From the NCBI RefSeq assembly GCF_023715405.1, contig NZ_JAMBOC010000009.1, positions 1-46,802 on the forward strand: a stretch of 46,802 nt of DNA, in the 5' to 3' direction. Under the pieces are notes generated by a model. The model searched no databases. It saw nothing but the letters and a program-made list of their open reading frames with translations, and was not told where the DNA came from. The DNA comes from Solibacillus isronensis. GTDB taxonomy: Bacteria > Bacillota > Bacilli > Bacillales_A > Planococcaceae. Position numbers and translations under genes: made by a program. The first letter of the stretch is position 1, and every line of letters starts with the position of its first letter. This document shows positions 17,168-24,672 of the stretch, piece after piece.

Positions 17168-18022
17168 ATGATATTCAGAAAAATTCCAGCTACTGAAGAA
17201 AAATTTATACAGGCACGAACTAAATATGGAGTGATTTATGAAGAATATAGAGAATTTGCAGAACTACTAACAGAACAAGCTGGAAATGCTAAAAAGAAAA
17301 GTGGTAAGTCAAGTTCATATGCTAGATATTTATTGAGACTTGTAATTTTATACGAAGAAAACTATCAAGATTCTATTGGAGAGCTTGATAATTTTAAAGA
17401 TTTTAAAAAAATAGAGAGATTAAGTTCCTTGAGTGATTTTAAAGAATATAACGAAAGGGAAAATCGTTTTCCAAGTGCTACCATTGCATGCTTTAGAGCA
17501 TATGTAACATCTAAACAAATGATGCGGGAAGAATCTATTGATACAGAACTAAATAGTACTTTAAATTCCGCTTTTCCAATTAAAGGTGATATTAAGACTA
17601 TTGAAAATGATACAGAGTTAATCACTGAGCCGAAAAGAAAACCAAGAAAAAGACAGACTCAGAATGGTGCGAGTTATCCAAGAAATTCTGCTGAAAGTAT
17701 TGCTGCTAAGGAAAAAAGTAACTATAAATGTGAAATGGATGATAGACATGTCACATTTAAAACTACTAACAATCAAATGCCTTATATGGAGGCACATCAC
17801 TTAATTCCGATGGCAGCACAAGATTATTATGAAAATACCATTGATTTTGCAGACAATATTGTTACGCTTTGTCCAAATTGTCATCGTAAAATTCATCATG
17901 GGATGCCACAAGAAAAAGCAGCTATGATTGATTATCTCTACCAACGCCACGAGGAATTTTATGAAACATATGGGATTAAAATCAATAAGCAATTGTTATT
18001 AAATTTTTATGGTATTATGTAA
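17168..18022 (+). CDS. HNH endonuclease
   Basis: This is 284 aa; ATG 17168 follows aaaggagcgg. The helical N-terminal region (residues 1-120) is of the kind found in McrA-like and stand-alone HNH restriction proteins (EKFIQARTKYGVIYEEYREF). The HNH core is complete: C188, EAHHLIPM (H210/H211), N230 in DNIVTLCPNC, zinc Cys C235/C238, H239 and HH at 243-244. It is placed between the Sau3AI-like genes in the opposite orientation with its own SD, so it is separately transcribed. Roles could be cleavage of modified DNA or of a competing specificity. Substrate not shown. Confidence 0.85.
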   Translation: MIFRKIPATEEKFIQARTKYGVIYEEYREFAELLTEQAGNAKKKSGKSSSYARYLLRLVILYEENYQDSIGELDNFKDFKKIERLSSLSDFKEYNERENRFPSATIACFRAYVTSKQMMREESIDTELNSTLNSAFPIKGDIKTIENDTELITEPKRKPRKRQTQNGASYPRNSAESIAAKEKSNYKCEMDDRHVTFKTTNNQMPYMEAHHLIPMAAQDYYENTIDFADNIVTLCPNCHRKIHHGMPQEKAAMIDYLYQRHEEFYETYGIKINKQLLLNFYGIM

Positions 18023-18113
18023 TGGATTATACACCTACAAATAAATCAAACCTTGTTGAAATGATGGGGTTCTGGTACAAAAAATCTATACAACTGCAGT
18101 TCACCTCTAAAGC

Positions 18114-18266
18114 ATGGACATACTAATACCATCCTCTACAAAATGGCATGGGAGTGATGTATATGTTCAAAAAAATACAACTTCTATTTGCACCAGAACC
18201 ACTAAAGATGAGTATGTTACTTCTGACATAGTTGAAGCAGATATATGGTTTATCGACATAGAATAG
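18114..18266 (+). CDS. Possible 50-aa ORF
   Basis: The frame from ATG 18114 to TAG 18266 begins MDILIPSSTKWHGSD and ends EADIWFIDIE. It has no SD and no family match, but its composition is protein-like. It could be a remnant. It lies between the HNH gene and the terminator of the convergent endonuclease gene. Confidence 0.3.
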   Translation: MDILIPSSTKWHGSDVYVQKNTTSICTRTTKDEYVTSDIVEADIWFIDIE

Positions 18267-18284
18267 AAGATATATTGTAAAAAT

Positions 18285-18327
18285 AAATAAACCAAACCCA
18301 GGGTAGCACCCTAGGTTTGGTTTATTT
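18285..18327. terminator. Bidirectional terminator
   Basis: AATAAACCAAACC with its complement GGTTTGGTTTATT encloses an inner AGGGT/ACCCT stem. It closes the endonuclease gene on the minus strand and any message from the HNH side. Confidence 0.85.
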
Positions 18328-19798
18328 AAATATACTCAACCTCTCCCAACATCTGGTTAATAACACTACCCTTCATCCATAAATACTGCGAATACATACG
18401 TATACCGTTTAGTTCAAGCGGCTTCTTAGTTGAATCAGTACCAGAACCACGTACAAAAAATGTATGGTCTTTTGATTTAGGGAAGTTAAGTGATGTTTTC
18501 ACTGTGTTTGTTGACTTATTAATAAGAGGTTTATTGAATTTATCCATTTCAATAGTTTCAACTAATTTGTAGTTATTAACTAAATCACGTATTTTTTCCC
18601 GAACAGGCTTCACTTCATTCTCCAAAATATCCTCAGTAAATACTAGGCGTTTAAAGCCAATAAATTTATTATTAAGTAGTTGGGATTTTGCAGAAGGCTC
18701 TTCGAAAATGATACATAGGAATTGCTGACCACTAAAGTAGTTATATATGAATGAGTCTTCAAACGATGTATCTATGTCCGTCCATTCAGCAAAATCAATT
18801 TTAAATAGCTTCGTATCTTCTGTACGAGCACCAGTAGTCGTTTGGACAATCGTTTTAGGAACGAGACCCACTTTACTAAATAGCTCAATTTTACTTAATT
18901 TCTTAGCTGTACCACCAAACATTTTTATAATAATTTGTTCTGAGATACCTTTTGGCACATCTTTACCCGTACTTAGATCGAAATCAATATCTAATTCGAG
19001 GATTAGCTCGCGAACAGTTTTATTTTTATATTTAGCAGTAAGTTTATGTAATTCTGCATCTAGTTCCTTAAAGCTTGAATACGTTTCATCTAATTCTTCA
19101 AATTGGGCTCCGAAATGCTTTTGAACCAATGTTGAAACAGCAGCACGCTTCAAACGAAACCGAGGTGCATTTGGCCATTTAGGAGCAGTATCGATTAACA
19201 TGAGCTGTTTACGCAATTCCGATGAAAGGCGAGGATATTCAGCTTTTGGATTTTCATAAGTTTCCTGTAAATGATGAATAAAATCACGTACTATGAGCCA
19301 ATCATTCTTCAAAATTTCACGCTCTTCATCTGAAAACTCATGAAAGTGATAGCCTTTTATAAAGAAGTTTGCATAATCAGCAGCCTTCACTGTTACGGGT
19401 GAATCATAATGGTAATAAACAAGTAGCATGTGTTCTAATTTTCGCCAAAAACTAGAGGTGTCAAATTCCTCGCTTGTAATTTTATCTGGTGAAACTGCAG
19501 TAATTGACATTGGCTCCTTTGCTTCATAAATAAATTCGCCTTGCTTTTTAGGGTTTCGAATACCAGTTGTTTTTAATTCTGTAGGTATTCCATCAACTAA
19601 TAAATCCGGATTTTTATCCGAATCTGCTTGATAGCCTAGAATGGATTGTTCTACAACATCGCCAGCAATGCCAGTAATTTTAGGGTGAGTAATTGTGCGA
19701 TTAAAGACATTTTTAATATCTACGTCCCCAAGCGTTTTATTTAATACATTTTTAAAAATGGTTTCTAATTCATTCCTCTTAAATTCATGCAATGCCAT
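18326..19798 (-). CDS. Sau3AI/MutH-family type II restriction endonuclease (probably GATC)
   Basis: This is 490 aa from ATG 19798, with SD aagggag at good distance; the TTG at 19804 is too close to it. The N-terminal catalytic MutH fold shows G(I)AGDVVEQ, then NPDLLVDGIPTELKTT with the D...ExK triad (about D69, E74, K76). The C-terminal half is the second MutH-like, allosteric domain of Sau3AI, with ELNGIRMYSQYLWM near the end. Length equals Sau3AI (489 aa). Divergent to the C5 methyltransferase with a ~145-base shared promoter region, it forms a classical type II R-M pair. GATC specificity is inferred from family. Confidence 0.88.
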   Translation of the reverse strand: MALHEFKRNELETIFKNVLNKTLGDVDIKNVFNRTITHPKITGIAGDVVEQSILGYQADSDKNPDLLVDGIPTELKTTGIRNPKKQGEFIYEAKEPMSITAVSPDKITSEEFDTSSFWRKLEHMLLVYYHYDSPVTVKAADYANFFIKGYHFHEFSDEEREILKNDWLIVRDFIHHLQETYENPKAEYPRLSSELRKQLMLIDTAPKWPNAPRFRLKRAAVSTLVQKHFGAQFEELDETYSSFKELDAELHKLTAKYKNKTVRELILELDIDFDLSTGKDVPKGISEQIIIKMFGGTAKKLSKIELFSKVGLVPKTIVQTTTGARTEDTKLFKIDFAEWTDIDTSFEDSFIYNYFSGQQFLCIIFEEPSAKSQLLNNKFIGFKRLVFTEDILENEVKPVREKIRDLVNNYKLVETIEMDKFNKPLINKSTNTVKTSLNFPKSKDHTFFVRGSGTDSTKKPLELNGIRMYSQYLWMKGSVINQMLGEVEYI

Positions 19799-19942
19799 CG
19801 TCAAAACTCCCTTTTATAAACACTAATTTTAGAATACGGTAAATTCTGTATTTAATCACGTAAATATGTCCAAAACATAATTGTTGATCTTTCAATCTTG
19901 TTCGTTTATAATAAAATTAAGATAGAAAGGATGTTCGTATTT

Positions 19943-21193
19943 ATGAATAAAAACCTAAATGTTGTGGAACTATTCGCTGGTGTTGGTGGTTTTCGCCTAG
20001 GGTTAGAGAAGGCTGACAAAGAATTTTTTCAAACAGTATGGGCCAATCAATGGGAACCTTCAAAAAAGGCCCAAGATGCGTATGAATGTTATAAAAGTCA
20101 CTTTCCTCAAGGTGAAGTGAGCAATGAAGATATTACAACAGTGGCTGACAGCAAATTCAGTTCACTACATATAGATATGTTAGTTGGCGGTTTTCCTTGT
20201 CAAGACTATAGTGTAAGTCGCTCTTTAAATAATGAGCAGGGTATAAACGGCAAAAAAGGTGTTCTTTTTTGGGAAATTAAACGCGTTCTTGAAAGCAGTC
20301 ACCCAAAATATGTGTTATTGGAAAATGTCGATCGCTTAATTAAATCTCCATCAAAACAGCGTGGACGAGACTTTGCAATTATGTTGGCAGTATTCCGCGA
20401 CTTGGATTATATTGTTGAGTGGCGCGTAATTAATGCCAGTGATTACGGATACGCACAGCGTAGACGTCGCGTTTTTATCTTTGCCTATAAAAAGAACTTA
20501 AGCTTTGCTAAAGAGCAAATGAAATTAGATAAAGAGAAAATCTTATTTAAAGAAGGCTTTTTTGCACGTACGTTCCCAGTAACAAGTGAACCTTATAAAA
20601 ACCGTCGTGCATCGGTTGAATTACCAAAGGATATCGTTGAAATATCCGATAATTTCGCGTTTGGATTCCATACGGCCGGCATTATGATTGATGGCAAGGT
20701 TCATACAGTTCAGCCAGAACCAATTATAAATCCTGCAACACCATTAAAGGATATTTTACTCTCGGAAGATGAGATTGATGAAGAATATTATCTAAATGAA
20801 TCAGCCATTGAAAAGTTTGGTTATTTACGTGGACCAAAAAAGATTGAACGAACTTCTGCTGATGGTCATCAATATATTTATTCCGAAGGTGGTATGTCAC
20901 CAACTGATAATTTAGAGTTACCTGGTCGTACGATGTTGACAAGTGAAGGTACTGTTAACCGTAGTACTCATATCGTAGAAGTAAACGGACGTAAGCGCTT
21001 TTTAACACCGATAGAATGTGAACGTCTAAATGGATTCGATGACAATTGGACGGAAGGCATGCCAAAACGTATGCGTTACTTCTGTATGGGGAATGCTCTG
21101 GTCGTTGATTTAATAAAGGACATGGGTGAAACTATAAAAAATATTGATTTACAGGAGCAGGAAAATGTTACACAAATAACATTAGGGATTTAA
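19943..21193 (+). CDS. DNA (cytosine-5) methyltransferase of the Sau3AI-like R-M system
   Basis: This is 416 aa from ATG 19943, behind gaaagg; earlier in-frame ATGs at 19931 and 19898 have no usable SD. Motif I ELFAGVGGFRLGL, motif IV GGFPCQDYS (catalytic Cys at about residue 86), motif VI LLENVDR, motif VIII YGYAQRRRRVF, and motifs IX-X RFLTPIECERLNGF and FCMGNALVV are all present. WANQWEP after motif I is typical of M.Sau3AI relatives. It would protect the plasmid from the divergent endonuclease by methylating C in the shared site. The gene ends in a hairpin at 21192-21220. Confidence 0.92.
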   Translation: MNKNLNVVELFAGVGGFRLGLEKADKEFFQTVWANQWEPSKKAQDAYECYKSHFPQGEVSNEDITTVADSKFSSLHIDMLVGGFPCQDYSVSRSLNNEQGINGKKGVLFWEIKRVLESSHPKYVLLENVDRLIKSPSKQRGRDFAIMLAVFRDLDYIVEWRVINASDYGYAQRRRRVFIFAYKKNLSFAKEQMKLDKEKILFKEGFFARTFPVTSEPYKNRRASVELPKDIVEISDNFAFGFHTAGIMIDGKVHTVQPEPIINPATPLKDILLSEDEIDEEYYLNESAIEKFGYLRGPKKIERTSADGHQYIYSEGGMSPTDNLELPGRTMLTSEGTVNRSTHIVEVNGRKRFLTPIECERLNGFDDNWTEGMPKRMRYFCMGNALVVDLIKDMGETIKNIDLQEQENVTQITLGI

Positions 21194-21220
21194 TACACAG
21201 GGTTTACTCTGTGTATTTCT
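21192..21220 (+). terminator. Terminator of the methyltransferase gene
   Basis: AATACACAG (21192-21200) pairs with CTGTGTATT (21209-21217), followed by tctattt. The left arm overlaps the stop codon. Confidence 0.7.
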
Positions 21221-21239
21221 ATTTATAGGTGGGATTAAA

Positions 21240-21617
21240 ATGAAGTTTTATGTGATTTCGTTTGATACTGATGCTTTTAAATTGAAAGCTGAGGTAACTA
21301 AAATAGATTCAACATTAGGTGATATCTATGATGAATTGAGTTCTTTAATAGAAAGCGATTCATTAGAGTTTGTCGATTATAATAATGAAATTGTAATTAT
21401 TATTGACGAACAGGGGAAATGCAAGAAAGGCAATCCTATGTTTAGAATAGTAACAGAAGACGGTATTACGTTAGATTTAGCAGGTAAGATACTGTTTGCA
21501 AGAAATATAGAAAATGATTTCAGCACAGATATCGGTAGTATTAAACACGAGGATATTTTCAATTTACGCCTAAACTTAGATATCAAGTTAATAGGAATGA
21601 TTACAGGGGGATTATAA
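21240..21617 (+). CDS. DUF3846-like small protein
   Basis: This is 125 aa, with ATG 21240 after ataggtggg. Strand-rich N-terminal half with an acidic run (SLIESDSLEFVDYNNEIVIII) leads into NPMFRIV, LDLAGKILFARN. That N...G.i...R pattern resembles DUF3846 proteins of phages and plasmids, which have no known function. The next gene starts immediately after its stop (TAA-ATG), so the pair is co-translated. The family call is tentative. Confidence 0.55.
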   Translation: MKFYVISFDTDAFKLKAEVTKIDSTLGDIYDELSSLIESDSLEFVDYNNEIVIIIDEQGKCKKGNPMFRIVTEDGITLDLAGKILFARNIENDFSTDIGSIKHEDIFNLRLNLDIKLIGMITGGL

Positions 21618-21800
21618 ATGTTCTGTCCAAAATGTAATGGAATTCAGGATATAATAAAAGTGCATGAAGCAAAAGATTTAGCAACACCAAGATTATGTGA
21701 TGTTCAATGTTTAGAATGTGGTTATGTAGTTTATTATCAACCGTATGATTTTGGGTCAACAATTAGTCTAGTTCCAAATAATAAGGAATTAAAGCAGTAG
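21618..21800 (+). CDS. Small zinc-ribbon protein
   Basis: This is a 60-aa protein: FCPKCNG at residues 2-8 and VQCLECGYVV at 33-42 supply two CxxC knuckles, i.e. a zinc ribbon. It starts directly at the stop of the preceding gene, with SD agggggat inside that gene. It could be a nucleic-acid-binding accessory to its partner. Nothing more specific can be said. Confidence 0.65.
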   Translation: MFCPKCNGIQDIIKVHEAKDLATPRLCDVQCLECGYVVYYQPYDFGSTISLVPNNKELKQ

Positions 21801-22034
21801 CAGTGAAAACATAGATTTTATTTAAGAATTAAAACGTACATTTCTTTTTTAAGAAAATTTTTTAGCCTGAAATCATTGATATAAATGGAATTAACGGTCC
21901 TAATAAAAAATCAAGCCCTTGTTAGAAAAAAGATTCTAAGGCAATATATATATACAGCATATAGTAGATTTAACTTTAAATAATACCGTATATTGTATTC
22001 GCTTTACACTCGTTCAAAAAAGGAGGTGAGTAAA

Positions 22035-22169
22035 GTGAAGAAGAAAGAACCATTAAAAAAGATTTATCTTGAAAAACGTAATTGGTTATCGTTTAAGAAT
22101 ATCCTAGTGTTGATTGAGCATGTATTAATACGCCCATTCGCAATTGGATTAGCACATTATTTACGATAA
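22035..22169 (+). CDS. Small basic 44-aa plasmid protein
   Basis: GTG 22035 is preceded by an ideal SD (aaggaggtgag, 22020-22030), and a terminator follows the TAA, so this short frame is a real gene. The product begins with KKKEPLKKIYLEKRNWL and ends with a hydrophobic amphipathic segment (HVLIRPFAIGLAHYLR). It is very basic. A small plasmid-maintenance or membrane-surface peptide is possible; the function is unknown. Confidence 0.65.
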   Translation: MKKKEPLKKIYLEKRNWLSFKNILVLIEHVLIRPFAIGLAHYLR

Positions 22170-22178
22170 ACAGCAAAA

Positions 22179-22208
22179 AGCAGCTGGTCGCACCCAGCTG
22201 CTTTTTTG
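22179..22208 (+). terminator. Rho-independent terminator
   Basis: AGCAGCTGG (22179-22187) and CCAGCTGCT (22194-22202) are followed by TTTTTTG. It ends the 44-aa gene. Confidence 0.85.
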
Positions 22209-22387
22209 TGTAAAAACCATTAAAAAAGATTTATAAGCTAATTTTAGCTTATTAAAAAAAGATGTCAACAATACCGAAGTAGTGGCTAAATATCAAAGTG
22301 CTTGATATATCAATGATTAGAGGTATTAGAAAGCCTAATTAAAATTTTTTGACAGTAGAGAATTAAAATACTTTCATTAGAATAAGT

Positions 22388-22572
22388 TGTAGATTAGTCT
22401 ACAAATCTACAAGTAGACTCATCTATATGTATACAGGTATACATATCAATCTTCCTAATTCTTTAAAACCCTGTTCACTAAATTAAAGCTTTCTAAAAAA
22501 AAGAACTTACTTCTTTATTCTCAAAATCCTTGATATAATCTACTTATCTACATGTCTACAAATCTACATTCA
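22388..22572. repeat. Centromere-like repeats and parA promoter (parC block 1)
   Basis: Repeated motifs GTCTACAAATCTAC, AAGTAGACTCATCTA and GTATACAGGTATAC cluster at 22388-22447 and again at 22537-22572. The second cluster directly follows TATAAT at 22533-22538 (TTCTTT 17 bases before it). The same motifs recur after the par genes (23884-24086). This is the layout of a partition site that also acts as an operator for the par operon. Confidence 0.7.
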
Positions 22573-22610
22573 ACTAAAAGTACGTTTTTAAAATAAGGGA
22601 GGTAACAGAA

Positions 22611-23462
22611 ATGGAAAAAAGAGAAGAAGCAATCATAGTAACGTTCGGCAATTTCAAGGGAGGTACTGGGAAGACAACCAATAGTACGATGATAGCCTAC
22701 GCATTATCAGAAATGGGTTATAAGGTGCTTTTGTGTGACCAGGATCCACAAGCAAATGCGACGACATTGTTCTTAAAAACAAAAGCTTCAGTAACCGATG
22801 AAATCGTAACATTTAATAAAACATTGATGGCTGCGATTCAAGAGGAAGATTTGGGGCAGATTGTAACAGAGGTTAAAGAAAATTTGTATCTTTTACCGAG
22901 CTTTAGCGATTTTGCTTTGTATCCACGTTATCTTGAAAAGAAATTCCCGTCAGATACAAGCTCACGGGTTAAATATTTCGCTTCGTTAATTGAGCCATTA
23001 AAAAAGGATTATGATTTCATATTTATTGACGTACCACCAACGATTTCTGTTATTACGGATGCAGCACTGTATGCTTCGGATTTTGTCGTTGTCGTACTCC
23101 AAACACAAGAAAGAAGCTTGCAGGGTGCCGAAGTATTTACGGGTTACTTACAATCATTAATTGATGAATACGGAGCGAACCTAGATATTATCGGGATTTT
23201 ACCGGTTCTTCTTAAAAATGGAGCAGCAGTCGATTTAGCAACATTGGAAAACGCCCGTGAAATTTTTGGTCCTGAAAATTTATTTGAGAACGTAGTAAAC
23301 AATATGGAACGATTAAAACGTTTTGATATAACGGGAATTACGAATGATGATATGCATGATCGCAAAGTGCATAAAAGTTATGGAATTATCGCTGGGGAAT
23401 TTATACAGCGTCTGGAGTCTGAGTTATCGGAGGTGACTGGTGTTGAGCAACTTACTCAATAA
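22611..23462 (+). CDS. parA: ParA-family plasmid partition ATPase
   Basis: This is 283 aa, ATG 22611 after aagggaggt. Deviant Walker A KGGTGKTT at residues 16-23 with the signature Lys16, DQDPQANAT (Walker A'), Walker B FIFIDVPPTIS and a C-terminal helical region. There is no N-terminal HTH, so this is the small ParA (type Ib/Soj-like) class, which leaves repression to the partner protein. The partner gene overlaps its last 23 bases. It moves plasmid copies by ATP-driven pattern formation on the nucleoid. Confidence 0.93.
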   Translation: MEKREEAIIVTFGNFKGGTGKTTNSTMIAYALSEMGYKVLLCDQDPQANATTLFLKTKASVTDEIVTFNKTLMAAIQEEDLGQIVTEVKENLYLLPSFSDFALYPRYLEKKFPSDTSSRVKYFASLIEPLKKDYDFIFIDVPPTISVITDAALYASDFVVVVLQTQERSLQGAEVFTGYLQSLIDEYGANLDIIGILPVLLKNGAAVDLATLENAREIFGPENLFENVVNNMERLKRFDITGITNDDMHDRKVHKSYGIIAGEFIQRLESELSEVTGVEQLTQ

Positions 23463-23811
23463 CAAAAAGAAAAAATTATTAGATCGTGGGCCTAAAATTT
23501 CCCCTGCCCAAGAGTTTACTCTTAGCGATGTGGGGACAAACGAAACGAATGTAAGTTCGGTTGAACCAGAACCATTAAAAGTAATAAAGGAAGAAAAACC
23601 GAAAAAGGCAAAACAAAGCACGACAACGGTCCGTGTAGAAAAACTAACTCGAAGTAAACTTAATGCCCTCGTTCAAATGGGCAAGGCAGAAACGGTAGAT
23701 GTCTTAGTAGATATTTTGATTGATGAGTACGTTAATCATCAGCTCCTAAAAGATGAAAAGAAAACATATGATATCCTTTTAAATATTCTTCGTAAAAAAG
23801 AGGAATCATAA
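23440..23811 (+). CDS. Small centromere-binding partition protein (DUF5388-like)
   Basis: This is 123 aa, GTG 23440 (TTG 23443 also possible) with SD cggaggtga inside parA. The first ~60 residues are disordered and charged, as expected for a ParA-activating tail. Residues ~62-115 (TTTVRVEKLTRSKLNALVQ, VDVLVDILIDEYV) fit a ribbon-helix-helix DNA-binding fold. It would bind the repeats at 22388-22572 and 23884-24086 and autoregulate. It is not a ParB of the Spo0J type. Confidence 0.8.
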   Translation: MLSNLLNNKKKKLLDRGPKISPAQEFTLSDVGTNETNVSSVEPEPLKVIKEEKPKKAKQSTTTVRVEKLTRSKLNALVQMGKAETVDVLVDILIDEYVNHQLLKDEKKTYDILLNILRKKEES

Positions 23812-23816
23812 TTTCC

Positions 23817-23855
23817 AAAACCACTTACTTAAACTTCAAAAGTAAGTGGTTTTTT
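23817..23855 (+). terminator. Terminator of the par operon
   Basis: CCACTTACTT (23821-23830) pairs with AAGTAAGTGG (23840-23849), followed by TTTTTTAA. Confidence 0.85.
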
Positions 23856-23883
23856 AATTCGTCAAAAAAAAATTTTACAACCG

Positions 23884-24086
23884 AAAAGTCTACTGGTCTA
23901 CTCATATACAAGTAGATAGGTATACCCGTAGACTTGTCTACAAATCTATCAGTCTACATCTTATGCAAGAACCTTGTTAAATCAACACTTAAACCGGTTA
24001 AGGAAGTCTACAAATCTACTTATCTACAAATAGACGGGTATACGGATATACTAGTCTACATGTAGATAGGTATACCAGTCTACATT
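23884..24086. repeat. Centromere-like repeats (parC block 2)
   Basis: The tract is dense in TCTAC/GTAGA and GTATAC motifs: AAGTAGATAGGTATACCCGTAG, in part, near 23910, GTCTACAAATCTA at 23936 and again at 24007, AATAGACGGGTATACGG near 24026, and GTAGATAGGTATACC at 24062. The motifs match block 1 in both orientations. Two arrays flanking parAB suggest bridging or looping by the partner protein. Confidence 0.7.
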
Positions 24087-24111
24087 CATTCAAAAACGCC
24101 GAAAAACCCTA

Positions 24112-24140
24112 TTGCATCTAGGTTTTCCCAAAGTTATAAT
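24112..24140 (+). promoter_or_regulatory. Predicted rep promoter
   Basis: TTGCAT (24112-24117), a 17-base spacer and TATAAT (24135-24140) make a near-consensus sigma-A promoter. Transcription would start near 24147 and give a ~525-base leader before the rep ATG at 24673. Confidence 0.65.
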
Positions 24141-24171
24141 TCAAATAACAGAACATAAAGACAAAATAAAA

Positions 24172-24403
24172 AAGCCATTCCCCAATGTCTTTGGCCGGAC
24201 AAGGAATGACTTTCACACGATTAACAACTAAATAAGTAAGTGTTCGCAAATAACTAACCTATCGTCATTAATCTACAACAAAATAAAGTAGCGTCATCAA
24301 TAGATCGCTTATCTTGTTGCTATAATATAATTGTGTGCTGGTAACACACAATTAAGTAATTCAATATTATGTTGATTATAGCAAATTTAGACCTGATTTT
24401 CAA
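24172..24403 (-). ncRNA. Predicted antisense RNA against the rep leader
   Basis: On the minus strand TTGAAA (24403-24398), a 17-base spacer and TATAAT (24380-24375) form a consensus promoter. About 195 bases downstream a hairpin (24203-24213 with 24171-24181) followed by TTTTTATTTT is a minus-strand terminator. The RNA (~24368 to 24172) would be fully complementary to the rep leader and includes the perfect 9-bp stem-loop at 24328-24352. This is the arrangement of copy-number-controlling countertranscripts (pT181, pIP501, pAMbeta1). Prediction from sequence only. Confidence 0.6.
24328..24352. other. Stem-loop in the antisense/leader overlap
   Basis: AATTGTGTG and CACACAATT flank the 7-base loop CTGGTAA. 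It is the best candidate for the first kissing contact between antisense RNA and rep mRNA. Confidence 0.55.
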
Positions 24404-24560
24404 TATTGTTATATTGAAAAGTGGTTTTGTGTATTCTTTTTTAGGCTGCCTTTTTAAGGATGGCTATGGAGCCCACCTATTTGAAAGGAAAGCGATAGAT
24501 CAGAGCTATTATGTTATTAGTATAAGAGAGAAAATATAACTAGCATTGATTATGCTAGTT
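24397..24560 (+). promoter_or_regulatory. Further rep-leader hairpins
   Basis: TTTTCAATAT and ATATTGAAAA (24397-24420, 4-base loop) and AACTAGCAT/ATGCTAGTT (24538-24560, 5-base loop) are perfect stems in the rep leader. The first overlaps the -35 of the antisense promoter. Such alternative stems could form an attenuator or mask translation. Confidence 0.45.
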
Positions 24561-24672
24561 ACATTAGCTCTCAACTATAAGCATCAACTTTATTACCTTT
24601 TTAGAGGTTTATCAACGAATTTTAGCTATTTGCGTTCACTCACCTAATTATTCAAGGGAGAGGTCTGCACAA

